From Cyanobacteria bacterium FACHB-471 (GTDB lineage Bacteria > Cyanobacteriota > Cyanobacteriia > Elainellales > Elainellaceae): DNA of 64,000 nt. The stretch spans positions 124,001-188,000 of the forward strand of contig JACJOC010000098.1 of assembly GCA_014695345.1 (NCBI GenBank), read 5' to 3'. The position numbers were made by a program, and so were the translations under genes. Shown one piece after another: positions 25,817-34,184 of the stretch. The stretch's first letter is position 1. Every line of letters starts with the position of its first letter. Under the pieces are notes generated by a model. The model did not search any database and had not been told where the DNA came from. It saw only the letters and a list, made by a program, of their open reading frames with translations.

Positions 25817-26641
25817 TCAGTCCTTAACTTCTTCTGCTAACTGATTACTCAATGCCACCCAATTCTCGACGCTTAAATCTTCGGCGCGGGCTTGGGGGTT
25901 GATTTCGAGTTGTTCTAGTAACTGGTTGAGGCGATCGCGCTCCACCACACTCATCAAGTTATTTCGCAACATCTTACGCTTTGTCGCAAACCCCAGCTTC
26001 ACCAAAGTTTCCAGCTTACGAACATTGGTTACAGGCAGATGAAACTGGCGTGGACGCAATCGCACGACAGCGGAATCAACTTTGGGTGGCGGCTGAAAGG
26101 CTTTAGCCGTGACATCACAAATCCATTCGCACTCGGCTAAATACTGCACTCGCACCGATAGCGCCCCGTAGTTTCTGGAGCCGGGACGGGCACACAGCCG
26201 CAGGGCTACTTCTTTTTGCAACAGCAGCACGATCACGTCAAAGGGGTGGGGGTTTGGGGTGGCTATCGCTCCCAACAGCTTTTCTAAAATCGGACCAGTA
26301 ATGTTATACGGAATGTTTGCAACCACTTTGTTGGGCTGCTGAAAGTCTGGAAATGCCAACAGTGCAGCCTCTAAATCAAGGGAAAGGATATCTCCCTGGA
26401 GCAGCAAGAAATGATCAATTTTGCCTAACTTTTCTACTAGCAGCTTGCATAAATCTCGGTCAATCTCAACGGCAACTACCGCTGCTGCCTTTTCTAAAAG
26501 CGGTCGGGTTAAGGCTCCTCGACCAGGTCCAATTTCTAAGACGCGATCGCCCTCCACTAACCCCGCTGCTGCCACAATTTTCTGCAACGCCTTTTCACTA
26601 CGCAGCCAGTGTTGTCCAAATTGTTTACGAGCTTGAGGCAT
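25817..26641 (-). CDS. rsmA: 16S rRNA dimethyladenosine transferase
   Basis: 274 residues. It begins MPQARKQFGQHWLR, followed by SAM motif I VLEIGPGRGALT (35-46), an acidic residue after strand 2 (VEIDRD) and the catalytic NIPYNI motif (109-114). The C-terminal helical domain is complete. RsmA dimethylates two adjacent adenosines near the 3' end of 16S rRNA during small-subunit assembly. It is transcribed towards ispE, its usual neighbour, but is now separated from it by the cassette block. Confidence 0.96.
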   Translation of the reverse strand: MPQARKQFGQHWLRSEKALQKIVAAAGLVEGDRVLEIGPGRGALTRPLLEKAAAVVAVEIDRDLCKLLVEKLGKIDHFLLLQGDILSLDLEAALLAFPDFQQPNKVVANIPYNITGPILEKLLGAIATPNPHPFDVIVLLLQKEVALRLCARPGSRNYGALSVRVQYLAECEWICDVTAKAFQPPPKVDSAVVRLRPRQFHLPVTNVRKLETLVKLGFATKRKMLRNNLMSVVERDRLNQLLEQLEINPQARAEDLSVENWVALSNQLAEEVKD

Positions 26642-26727
26642 AATTACATTTTCTTAAAAGATCCACAGAACGAAATTTCGCCTGCCAGATTTGTAGAGTA
26701 TTTATGTCTTTGGGATGAGGTACGTGG

Positions 26728-27390
26728 GTGAAATACGAGATTCGTTATAAACCTGCTTTTGCAACTGTTTTTTTGACGTTAAATCCAGGCGATCGCATCA
26801 CGGCTGAATCTGGGGCAATGGCCAGCATGGCAGCACCGCTTTCAATGAAAACTGAATTCTCAGGCGGTCTAGTTCCTGGGCTTTTGAAAAAGTTTCTGGG
26901 TGGGGAGTCGCTCTTTATCAATGTGTTTACAAACGAAACCCAGCAACCGCTGGAGTTGGTCTTAACTCAGTCTACTGTGGGCGATGTCGGTTTGATGGAG
27001 CTTCAGGGAAATGAGATTTGCTTTCAGCCTGGGGCTTACATTGCTCACACACCCGGAGTTCAAATGGGGGTGCAGTGGGCTGGCTTTTCGAGCTGGTTTG
27101 CTGGAGAAGGGCTATTTAAGTTGAAGCTGAGCGGTCGTGGGCTGGTGTTTTTTGGCGCGTATGGCGGCTTGAGCCAGCGACGTGTGAATGGCGATTTCAC
27201 GGTAGACACCGGCCACCTGGTTGCCTACGAACCCAGCATCCAAATGAATATTCGCCTAGCCAGTGGGCTGGTTGGCTCTGTCACATCAGGTGAAGGATTG
27301 GTAAATCGCCTGACCGGGCAGGGAACCATTTACCTTCAGTCTCGCAGCACTGATGGCTTAGTCAGATTTTTGCGCTCTAAGCTGCGTTAG
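26728..27390 (+). CDS. AIM24/TIGR00266 family protein (copy 1)
   Basis: 220 residues, starting at GTG 26728 (MKYEIRYKPAFATVFLTL). Family marks are the ESGAMASM turn, GGLVPGLLKKFLGGESLFINVF, HTPGVQMG and the late VDTGHLVAYEPS. The fold is a beta-sandwich related to yeast Aim24 and bacterial TIGR00266 proteins. The biochemical role is not established. It is the first of three tandem paralogues with short gaps (23 and 34 bases), followed 3 bases later by an M48 protease gene, so one operon is likely. Confidence 0.9.
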   Translation: MKYEIRYKPAFATVFLTLNPGDRITAESGAMASMAAPLSMKTEFSGGLVPGLLKKFLGGESLFINVFTNETQQPLELVLTQSTVGDVGLMELQGNEICFQPGAYIAHTPGVQMGVQWAGFSSWFAGEGLFKLKLSGRGLVFFGAYGGLSQRRVNGDFTVDTGHLVAYEPSIQMNIRLASGLVGSVTSGEGLVNRLTGQGTIYLQSRSTDGLVRFLRSKLR

Positions 27391-27413
27391 TTCTTACATA
27401 AGAAGGCTTCTCA

Positions 27414-28091
27414 ATGAAAGTTGATATTTTGCATCAGCCCGAAAGTGCGCTCGCCAAAATTGACATGGAACCCCAAGAAGAACTCGTTGCCGAAGCAGGC
27501 GCGATGGTTTCCATGAGCGGTCACATGAGCGTCAACACAACGCTGCGAAAGGGCAAAGGTGGCGGCGTTTTTGGCGGATTAAAGCGAATGCTAGCGGGAG
27601 AATCGATGTTTCTCAGCGTCTTCCGCTCTGGCACACAACCCGCCGAAATTTACCTGGCTCCAAAGCTGATGGGCGACATTTTGCCCTACCAGATGGGTGC
27701 CCATGACCTCGTAGTTCAATCCACTGGATATTTGGCTAGCACGCCCGGAGTTGACCTCGACTTAGGATTTCAAGGGCTGAAGTCGGTCTTTTCGGGAGAA
27801 TCAGTGTTTTGGCTCACCGCTAGCGGTAGCGGACTGGTGCTGCTCAGCGCCTTTGGCGGCATTTACGAAATCAAGGTGGACGGCGAATACATTGTTGATA
27901 CGGGTCACATTGTCGCCTTTGAAAAAACGTTGAATTTCTCAATCACAAAGGCAGGCTCAAGCTGGGTTGGCGCATTTTTGGGTGGAGAAGGTCTAATTTG
28001 TCGGTTCCAGGGGCAGGGACGGCTATTTTGCCAAACTCACAATCCTGGCGCATTTGGCAGATTGATCGGCAGCAAGTTACCACCTCGATAA
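27414..28091 (+). CDS. AIM24/TIGR00266 family protein (copy 2)
   Basis: 225 residues. MKVDILHQPESALAKIDMEP, then EAGAMVSMSG, GGLKRMLAGESMFLSVF, STPGVDLD and VDTGHIVAFEKT repeat the family pattern of copy 1. Sequence between copies is well diverged outside these motifs, so the duplication is old. The loop LRKGKGGGVFGG is Gly/Lys-rich. It is the middle gene of the tandem. Cytoplasmic, no signal peptide. Function unknown. Confidence 0.9.
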   Translation: MKVDILHQPESALAKIDMEPQEELVAEAGAMVSMSGHMSVNTTLRKGKGGGVFGGLKRMLAGESMFLSVFRSGTQPAEIYLAPKLMGDILPYQMGAHDLVVQSTGYLASTPGVDLDLGFQGLKSVFSGESVFWLTASGSGLVLLSAFGGIYEIKVDGEYIVDTGHIVAFEKTLNFSITKAGSSWVGAFLGGEGLICRFQGQGRLFCQTHNPGAFGRLIGSKLPPR

Positions 28092-28125
28092 ATCACAAAA
28101 TTACATCTTTAAAAGAATTAATCCT

Positions 28126-28824
28126 ATGACCACCGAAACAGCTTATGAGATTCAACATGCTCCTGCCTACGCGGCTTTAACGCTCAAACTTCAGGCAAAC
28201 CAGACCGTCCTGGTCGAATCGGGCGCAATGGCAGCAATGGACTCTCACATCAAGATGAAGTCTAAAGTGCAGGGCGGCTTGATGAAAGGACTGGGGCGAA
28301 TGCTGGGCGGCGAGTCGCTGTTTGTCAGCGAATTTACCGCTGAGGGCAAACCTGGAGAACTGCTAATTTCACCAGGAGTACCGGGAGACATTCGGCACTA
28401 TCGCTTTGACGGCAATAGCGGTTTGATGGTGCAATCTTCAGGCTTTATCGCTGCTAGCCCCACCGTCACCATTGACAGTAAGTTTCAAGGCTTCAAAGGC
28501 TTCTTTAGCGGTGAGTCTTTGTTTTTGCTGAAGGTGACAGGCTATGGCGACTTCTGGTTTAGTTCGTTTGGTGCAATCATCGAGATTCCAGTTGCCGGAG
28601 ATTACGTCGTAGATACGGGCTACATCGTCGCTTTTGAAGACACGCTTAACTACAAAGTTGAAATGTTGGGCGGCTTGTCGTTCAAAGGCTTGAGAACTGG
28701 TATCTTTGGCGGAGAAGGCTTCGTCTGTCGATTTAGCGGCACGGGCAGACTGTGGGTTCAGTCGCGTCAGCTTTATCCATTCGTTAACTTCATCAATCCT
28801 TTCCGTCCCGTCAAGAGCAGCTAG
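28126..28824 (+). CDS. AIM24/TIGR00266 family protein (copy 3)
   Basis: 232 residues. MTTETAYEIQHAPAYAALTL, ESGAMAAMDSH, GGLMKGLGRMLGGESLFVSEF, ASPTVTID and VDTGYIVAFEDT follow the same framework. It is slightly longer than copies 1 and 2 through its C-terminus (SRQLYPFVNFINPFRP). The stop is 3 bases before the M48 protease start, which suggests translational coupling. Function unknown. Three consecutive copies suggest subunits of a hetero-oligomer or diversified binding partners. Confidence 0.9.
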   Translation: MTTETAYEIQHAPAYAALTLKLQANQTVLVESGAMAAMDSHIKMKSKVQGGLMKGLGRMLGGESLFVSEFTAEGKPGELLISPGVPGDIRHYRFDGNSGLMVQSSGFIAASPTVTIDSKFQGFKGFFSGESLFLLKVTGYGDFWFSSFGAIIEIPVAGDYVVDTGYIVAFEDTLNYKVEMLGGLSFKGLRTGIFGGEGFVCRFSGTGRLWVQSRQLYPFVNFINPFRPVKSS

Positions 28825-28827
28825 ACT

Positions 28828-29658
28828 ATGCCGATTGAGTTACCGCCCGGAACGGCAAGCTACCGGCACGATCGCAATCCAGAGCCCAAAAAGCGGCAAA
28901 TTTTGCTCGTCGTTGGGTTGATCATTGCAGTCGTGTTTTTTGCCTTCTGGCTATTTGGGGCGCTAGTGAATGGATTAGTTTGGCTGATTCCGCCTAGCGT
29001 CGAGCGGCAATTGGGCACATTCACGGTGCCTGTGTTCGAGCAGATGGCAGAACCCTCAGCGGCTCAAGATTCGCTCAATCAGTTGCTCGATCGCCTGGAG
29101 GCAAATCTTCCTCCTGAGCAACAGCAGGATCATGACTACCAGGTGCTATATATTCCCGATGCAACGGTGAATGCGATCGCCATTCCGGGCGATCGCGTCA
29201 TTATCTACCGGGGACTGCTGGCTCAGACGAAATCAGAGAATGAGCTGATGATGGTGCTGGGGCATGAATTAGGACATTTTGCTAACCGTGACCATCTGCG
29301 GCGGCTGAGCCGAGGATTAGTCTTGCAGTTACTCATTGCCGTTTTATTTGGGGATACGGGTGGACTCCAGGATGTAGCGATTTCTGGACTGTCCAGTATC
29401 AGTAATGCTCAATTCTCCCAGGGACAAGAATTGCAGGCTGATGAACTTGGCTTAAATCTTTTGCAGCAAACCTATGGACACGTTGCTGGAGCAACAGACT
29501 TCTTTGAACGGTTGAGCCAGCAAGAAGGAGCAAATATCGACTTTTTAGCAACTCACCCTAACTCAAACAAACGAGTGCAGCGGCTGGAGCGGGCGATCGC
29601 TAAGGGCTATGATCTGGGTGAGCGATCGCCTCTCCCTGCTCCGTTGGCAGATCTGTAA
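28828..29658 (+). CDS. M48-family metalloprotease, membrane-anchored
   Basis: 276 residues. One N-terminal membrane helix (about 24-54) is followed by a linker and the M48 catalytic domain with HELGH (146-150). The third zinc ligand is in QELQADELGLNLL (near 203). It resembles the Oma1/BepA-like small M48 proteases that act on membrane or envelope proteins. The domain after the helix is probably periplasmic or at the membrane surface. Encoded immediately after three AIM24 genes, it may process or control them. That link is an inference from spacing. Confidence 0.92.
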   Translation: MPIELPPGTASYRHDRNPEPKKRQILLVVGLIIAVVFFAFWLFGALVNGLVWLIPPSVERQLGTFTVPVFEQMAEPSAAQDSLNQLLDRLEANLPPEQQQDHDYQVLYIPDATVNAIAIPGDRVIIYRGLLAQTKSENELMMVLGHELGHFANRDHLRRLSRGLVLQLLIAVLFGDTGGLQDVAISGLSSISNAQFSQGQELQADELGLNLLQQTYGHVAGATDFFERLSQQEGANIDFLATHPNSNKRVQRLERAIAKGYDLGERSPLPAPLADL

Positions 29659-29703
29659 CGTCAATCTGCCACTCACTAAAAACCTGAAACAGGCAGCTTG
29701 AAC

Positions 29704-30039
29704 TTACCTGGCTAAGCTCTCCACACTTAGAGGCACCATCTCGCCGCTTTTAGTCAACCCCAACAGCATCAGTTCCTGGGGTCGTATTAACTTGCCGGTC
29801 AACGCACATCTTTCTTCTGCTTGAGCCGTAGCCTCTACGCTGGCTCGTATCTCCTCTGGAGACAGGTGAGGTTGATAGTCTCCAGACTTTTGCTGTACAT
29901 AATGCCACAGCACATCCCGAATCAAAGCCTGATAGCCCTGATTGCCTGCCAAATCTTTGAGTCGGTCTTTGAGGTCTCGCTCCAGCCGGATGCTGGTGAC
30001 TTCCATTTCTGTTGTTGCTGTGCGATTCATCGTGTACAT
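29704..30039 (-). CDS. Ribbon-helix-helix-like DNA-binding protein
   Basis: 111 residues. The ATG at 30039 has AGGAGG six bases upstream, which decides the start over an ATG three codons later. Residues about 12-50 (VTSIRLERDLKDRLKDLAGNQGYQALIRDVL) fit a ribbon-helix-helix fold: a short strand, then two helices around a Gly turn. The C-terminal part (LSPEEIRASVEATAQAEERCALTGKLIRPQELM) is a conserved-looking extension. A 16-base palindrome lies 46 bases upstream of the gene and could be its own operator. It is probably a transcription factor or an orphan antitoxin. No toxin partner is adjacent. Confidence 0.75.
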   Translation of the reverse strand: MYTMNRTATTEMEVTSIRLERDLKDRLKDLAGNQGYQALIRDVLWHYVQQKSGDYQPHLSPEEIRASVEATAQAEERCALTGKLIRPQELMLLGLTKSGEMVPLSVESLAR

Positions 30040-30084
30040 TTCAGTCCTCCTGAAATAGATAAGGTCTAGGTGAGATTTTTTGAA

Positions 30085-30100
30085 GAGGTGTAGACACCTC
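30085..30100. promoter_or_regulatory. Palindrome upstream of the RHH gene, possible operator
   Basis: GAGGTGT (30085-30091) and ACACCTC (30094-30100) are perfect inverted arms around AG. It is placed 46 bases before the RHH start codon on the opposite side from its coding sequence, in a likely promoter zone. RHH repressors usually bind such short palindromes at their own promoters. Confidence 0.4.
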
Positions 30101-30675
30101 CGTAATACGAGTGTAGTATGTTGGATGTAAGAATCAAGTAATATGTTTCAGCAAATAAACCTGTGAGTTACCTAACCACCCCTTGCACTTCACGCCACTC
30201 CACCAAGCGACCAAGCTCGGTTGGGTCGATAGCGTTGGCTGCGGGTGGCTTTGGTGCTGGCAATCTAGTCATAGGCGTCGAGATACAGGGCTTTGGCTTT
30301 GGTGCGATCGCAGGACTGGATGGAAAAAATCGAGGAGTCGATCTCGGAATCGATCTATCCGATTTGCCAGTAGATGAAGCAGACTCACGAGGCGGGCGGT
30401 ACAGGTTAAGAACTGCTGTACCCGGAGAGGACTAGAAAAACCTGAACCAGTTTTTCCAGCCCCCGCTTCTAAATTACGGAAGCGGGGGTTCTTGTCTGTG
30501 AAGTTATTAAAGATTGCAAGGCATTCACTTAGTCACTCAATCTCCACTCGCACAGTCACTCAAGTATCTATCTAAAACCTCAGCTATCCAGCTATCCAGT
30601 TTGTGCCCCACTTTCGTTCGATGGACAGTTCTGAAAACCCAGAAGCCTGAAGAAATCCGAAGGGAGTCCCCGGTG
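30101..30675. other. Intergenic region with a strong GC hairpin (30460-30488)
   Basis: About 570 bases upstream of a conserved hypothetical gene. CCCCCGCTTC (30460-30469) pairs perfectly with GAAGCGGGGG (30479-30488) around a 9-base loop, followed by a weak T-rich stretch (TTCTTGT). A GTG-started open frame (30163-30435) ends shortly before it. Its Gly-rich translation matches nothing I know, so it is not called. The hairpin could be a terminator or the right end of a decayed IS200/IS605-type element. Neither can be shown from sequence alone. Confidence 0.5.
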
Positions 30676-31065
30676 ATGCTGAAATTTACCTATACGGAAA
30701 CGGGTCTACATTTAGAACATTTACCTCAATCAGTTGAAGATTGGATGACGCTCCGGGTGATTTTGTCACTGAGAACCGGACAGCGTTTGATTGTCGAGCG
30801 CGGAACGGCTGCTTTTTTGCTGCCCGCCAATCTGATCGGACTGCGTAGCCTGGAGTCCGCCATTCAGCAAGAAACCCACGGTGCAGTCACACTAACCCAC
30901 GTTGACGCTGAGTACATCGAGGTCAGCCTACACGGCACTTGGGTTTGCTCTAGCCCAGATGATGCTGAGGGTGTGTTTGTGGCGAGCGTGGGCGATCGCA
31001 CCGAATGGCTGGTCTTCAAACTCTGGCGCGAAAGCCAGAACCGCACCTCTCCGCTGCGGCGGTAG
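30676..31065 (+). CDS. Conserved cyanobacterial hypothetical protein
   Basis: 129 residues from ATG 30676 (MLKFTYTETGLHLEHLPQSV). A GTG directly before it is also possible. AGGGAG lies 6-9 bases upstream. The open frame extends further upstream to 30514, but that part looks non-coding. The protein is small, soluble and mixed alpha/beta (LRVILSLRTGQRLIVERGTAAFLLP; YIEVSLHGTWV; VFVASVGDRTEWLVFKLW). I recognise it as a widespread cyanobacterial family without assigned function. No domain suggests catalysis. A palindrome (31079-31096) lies between it and the next gene. Confidence 0.75.
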   Translation: MLKFTYTETGLHLEHLPQSVEDWMTLRVILSLRTGQRLIVERGTAAFLLPANLIGLRSLESAIQQETHGAVTLTHVDAEYIEVSLHGTWVCSSPDDAEGVFVASVGDRTEWLVFKLWRESQNRTSPLRR

Positions 31066-31143
31066 AAACATCGTGGAAAAGGGGCTTAAGCCCCTTGTTA
31101 TGCGGCAGTATGCGGCACTCTTGATGCACAGCGACAAGAAGAC

Positions 31144-32058
31144 ATGATTAAAGAAACAAAATCAAAGCAAGAAGTGCTTGAGCTAGTCCACAAGCATAAC
31201 TTGGCTATCCAAGAAGATTCACTGCAATTTAATGAATCGGGTCTTGACTTTCAGGTTGTATTAGCAACGGACATTAATGGAGAACGTTGGATCTTGCGTC
31301 TTCCTCGGCGGGAGGATGTTCTGCTCTCGGTAGATAAGGAAAAACGAACGCTGGAGCTGATTGCCCCGCTTCTCAGTGTGGAAGTGCCGCGATGGACTAT
31401 CAGCACAAATGAACTCATTGCTTATCGGGCATTAAACGGTGTACCAGCAGGCACAATCGACTCAGAAGCAAAAGCTTATGTGTGGGAAATTGATGTAGCA
31501 AATCCACCCGATCAGTTTCATGAATCGCTGGCTAAGGGGATTGCTTCTCTTCATCAAGTCAGCATTGAGGCAGTACGTGCAGTTGGTCTTCCCATCGAAA
31601 CCGCTGAAGAAGCGCGTATGGCAATGAAACAGAAGATGGATGTTGTAAAGGGCGAGTTTGGTGTTGGTGAAGAGTTGTGGAACCGTTGGCAGTTCTGGCT
31701 CCAAAGAGATGAGATTTGGCCACAAGAAACGGTATTAACTCATGGTGATTTACACGCTGGGCACATCTTGATTAATTCCCAAGCACAAGTAACAGGCTTC
31801 ATAGATTGGACTGAAGCAGCCGTCACTGACCCAGCCCATGATTTTGTCGCCCATTACCGCACTTTTAGTGAAGATGCCCTTAACAAACTGATTGACGCAT
31901 ACACCAGGGTGGGTGGGCGTGTCTGTCCACAGATGGCAGAACACATCATCGAATTGGCTGCTTCTTACCCCATAGCCATTGCGGAATTTGCGCTGAAGTC
32001 AGACTTGGATGAATACAAACAAATGGCTAGGCGATCGCTTGGTGTCAGTGAATTGTAG
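31144..32058 (+). CDS. Mph-family macrolide 2'-phosphotransferase-like kinase
   Basis: 304 residues, the usual Mph length. The aminoglycoside-phosphotransferase fold shows LRLPRRED in the N-lobe, the catalytic loop THGDLHAGHILI (199-210, Asp202) and the Mg-binding IDWTEAAVTDPAHDFV (from 220). The C-terminal segment MAEHIIELAASYPIAIAEFAL closely follows Mph proteins, which inactivate macrolides by phosphorylating the desosamine 2'-OH. All catalytic residues are present. Activity on macrolides is not proved, since chromosomal homologues may have other substrates. AAGAAG precedes the ATG. The single HIP1 site lies near the 3' end. Confidence 0.87.
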   Translation: MIKETKSKQEVLELVHKHNLAIQEDSLQFNESGLDFQVVLATDINGERWILRLPRREDVLLSVDKEKRTLELIAPLLSVEVPRWTISTNELIAYRALNGVPAGTIDSEAKAYVWEIDVANPPDQFHESLAKGIASLHQVSIEAVRAVGLPIETAEEARMAMKQKMDVVKGEFGVGEELWNRWQFWLQRDEIWPQETVLTHGDLHAGHILINSQAQVTGFIDWTEAAVTDPAHDFVAHYRTFSEDALNKLIDAYTRVGGRVCPQMAEHIIELAASYPIAIAEFALKSDLDEYKQMARRSLGVSEL

Positions 32059-32280
32059 TAACTGAAGTGCTGGAAACTTTAGCTTCCTGTAGGGTTAGGC
32101 AAAATGCCTGCTCGATTCGGACGGGTAAGATGCCCATTCCACCAGAAGCCTAGAAAAGTTTCACATCGCGTAATTGTGTGAACCCTGACAAATTTGTGAA
32201 GCCCTCAGGAAATTGTAGTGTTTAAGTAGTATATTTGTAGTATAACGCAATTATTCCAACTTACTTCTTCCCGAACAGCC

Positions 32281-32457
32281 ATGCTATTACTCTACGTTCG
32301 TTTATTTGGGCGGCGTAAACCTCCACCAGAAGAGGTTTCTAAACCAAGTCGTTCTAGTTCAAACTCTCAAACTTACTCTCAGAATCAGACTCACACGACA
32401 AAGCAAGTTCGTCACGCCAGATCGACTCATCATCTGGAGCGGCGTTTATTTCTATAA
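32281..32457 (+). CDS. Doubtful 58-codon open frame
   Basis: An ATG at 32281 opens 58 codons (MLLLYVRLFGRRKPPPEEV...), rich in Ser, Gln, Thr and Arg, ending 17 bases before the double-GNAT start. There is no ribosome-binding site and no recognisable family. It is listed only because it fills part of a 415-base gap. It may be leader sequence of the next gene. Confidence 0.2.
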   Translation: MLLLYVRLFGRRKPPPEEVSKPSRSSSNSQTYSQNQTHTTKQVRHARSTHHLERRLFL

Positions 32458-32473
32458 CAGGTGCAAATACACC

Positions 32474-33442
32474 ATGATGACTTTAACCATGCGCCCCTAC
32501 GCGGGAGAAACTGATTTGGAGGCGATCGCTCACCTGCTCAACACCTGCGAAGCCGTAGACCAACTCGACAACCATCACTCTGTGCAAGATTTGCGGCTGG
32601 AGTTTAGTGAACCGAGTTTTGACGCAGCTCACAACTTGCAGTTGTGGCATGACGGCGACGGCAAGCTGATTGGCTTTGGGCAAATGTGGATTCCTCTCAG
32701 CACAGACAGCCTAGAAGTAGACGGGCACCTCTGGTTTCGGGTCGATTCTGAAGCTCGTGGCGGCAGGCTTGAATCCGAAATCATTGCCTGGGGTGAAGCC
32801 CGGATGCACGAGATTTGGCTGGAGCGAGGCATTCCTGCAAAGCTATACGGTCACGCTCGCGATAAGCAAACCGAGTTGATCGCGCTGTTGGAGGATCATG
32901 GCTTTACCTTTGTGCGACGATTCCTGAGAATGGAGCGATCGCTGACTCAACCGATTCCCGCACCCCAACTACCGGAAGGCTTCACCATTCGGCACAGCCA
33001 GGGAGAAGCAGACATTGAAGCCTGGGTCGAAATGCACAATCAGTCTTTTATTGACCACTGGAACTATCACCCGTTGACTGCTGAGGTTCATCGGCACTGG
33101 CTGAGTGATCCTAACTATCGACCGGAGTTGGATCTGGTGGCAATAGCAGAAGGCGGCACCTTTGCCGCCTTCTGCTATTGCCACATTCCCGTTGAGGAAA
33201 ATCGCCAAACGGGACGCAGCGATAGTTGGGTTGGCATGTTAGGCACCCGTCGCGGATTTCGTCGCTTGGGATTGGGAAGGGCCATGCTGCTAGCGGGTCT
33301 ACAACAACTCAAAGCCGCTGGAGTAGACACTGCAAAACTCGGTGTAGACACCGAAAACCCCAACTGTGCCCAAACTCTATACGAATCCACAGGATTCCGC
33401 AAAGTTCACGCCAGTCTGTCTTTCGTCAAACTGCTGAGTTAG
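32474..33442 (+). CDS. Tandem-GNAT acetyltransferase
   Basis: 322 residues from the ATG at 32474 (MMTLTMRPYAGETDLEAIA). An upstream in-frame TTG at 32306 would add 56 non-conserved residues. There are two GNAT halves: about 5-155, degenerate, and about 165-320, with the acetyl-CoA loop GTRRGFRRLGLGRAMLLAGLQ and LGVDTENPNCAQTLYESTGF. This two-lobed layout is that of mycothiol-synthase-like and other double GNATs. The substrate is unknown. A strong bidirectional terminator follows 65 bases downstream. Confidence 0.87.
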   Translation: MMTLTMRPYAGETDLEAIAHLLNTCEAVDQLDNHHSVQDLRLEFSEPSFDAAHNLQLWHDGDGKLIGFGQMWIPLSTDSLEVDGHLWFRVDSEARGGRLESEIIAWGEARMHEIWLERGIPAKLYGHARDKQTELIALLEDHGFTFVRRFLRMERSLTQPIPAPQLPEGFTIRHSQGEADIEAWVEMHNQSFIDHWNYHPLTAEVHRHWLSDPNYRPELDLVAIAEGGTFAAFCYCHIPVEENRQTGRSDSWVGMLGTRRGFRRLGLGRAMLLAGLQQLKAAGVDTAKLGVDTENPNCAQTLYESTGFRKVHASLSFVKLLS

Positions 33443-33506
33443 GCAGCTTTGATACTTCTAACTTGAACACGTTGATACTCGTAGCAGCGTAGAACTGCGG
33501 CAATAA

Positions 33507-33541
33507 AAAAGAGGGTGAAGGTTAAGCCTTCACCCTCTTTT
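33507..33541. terminator. Bidirectional intrinsic terminator
   Basis: AAAAGAGGGTGAAGG and CCTTCACCCTCTTTT are perfect 15-base arms around the loop TTAAG. The A-tract and T-tract flanks make it work in both directions. It ends the double-GNAT transcript on the plus strand and probably the ndhCKJ transcript on the minus strand. Confidence 0.92.
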
Positions 33542-33644
33542 GTTCTAATTCAAGTAATCAGTATGACGACTTGGTGGATGACTCATTCTCAAGCTAAAGC
33601 CTGAAACAGAAATCAAGGGCTTTCACCCCTCATCCTTCATTCCT

Positions 33645-34184
33645 CTAATAGGCGTCCTGAAGTTCGTAGAAGTCTGGAGAAATATAATCTTTCCGCAACG
33701 GCCAGCCAACCCAGTCTTCATTCATCAGGAGGCGCTTCAGGTTGGGGTGTCCTTCATAGACAATCCCATACATGTCATAGCTTTCTCGCTCCTGCCAGTC
33801 TGCTGCCTTCCAGATCCAATAGACCGAAGGCACCTTCGGATCTTCTCTAGGCAAGAACACTTTTAGGCGAACTTCATCAGGACGGTCTGCATTATCGCTC
33901 AGCTTGAGCAGGTGGTAGGTGCTGACCAGATCGCCTCCTGGACCAGTGTCGTAGGCAGCCTGACACGCTAAGTAATTGAAACCGTAAGCGTAAAGGGCAG
34001 TCGCAAAGGGCAGCAAAAACTCTCGATCAACTTTGAGCACTTCAACACCGCTGTGGTCTTTTTCTAGCGACTCATGCTCAAATCCATTCTCAGTCAGCCA
34101 GCTAGACACTTTGCCAGCTTCGACAATTTTGGCATCACCCTGCTCTTCAGCCTGAGTGCCTTCCTGCTTAGCTTCTTCAGCCAC
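33645..34184 (-). CDS. ndhJ: NAD(P)H-quinone oxidoreductase subunit J
   Basis: 179 residues from GTG 34184, preceded by GAGGAG at good spacing. A TTG at 34205 is in frame but less likely. The start overlaps ndhK by 8 bases. Family marks include [34 protein letters not shown] and [18 protein letters not shown]. NdhJ belongs to the hydrophilic arm of thylakoid NDH-1, which takes electrons from ferredoxin for cyclic flow, respiration and CO2 uptake. The N-terminal 30 residues (Gln/Glu/Ala-rich) are variable. Confidence 0.95.
   Translation of the reverse strand: MAEEAKQEGTQAEEQGDAKIVEAGKVSSWLTENGFEHESLEKDHSGVEVLKVDREFLLPFATALYAYGFNYLACQAAYDTGPGGDLVSTYHLLKLSDNADRPDEVRLKVFLPREDPKVPSVYWIWKAADWQERESYDMYGIVYEGHPNLKRLLMNEDWVGWPLRKDYISPDFYELQDAY

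Noticed and set aside
30163-30435. 90-codon Gly-rich plus-strand frame before the GC hairpin
   Set aside because: GTG start without ribosome-binding site and no homology pattern. A tnpB 3' end was considered, but no catalytic or zinc-finger motif is visible.
31097-32099. GTTATGC (31097) and GTTAGGC (near 32093) flanking the Mph-like gene, possible third cassette
   Set aside because: No attC-like palindrome lies 3' of the gene. Seven-base core matches occur by chance several times in 64 kb.
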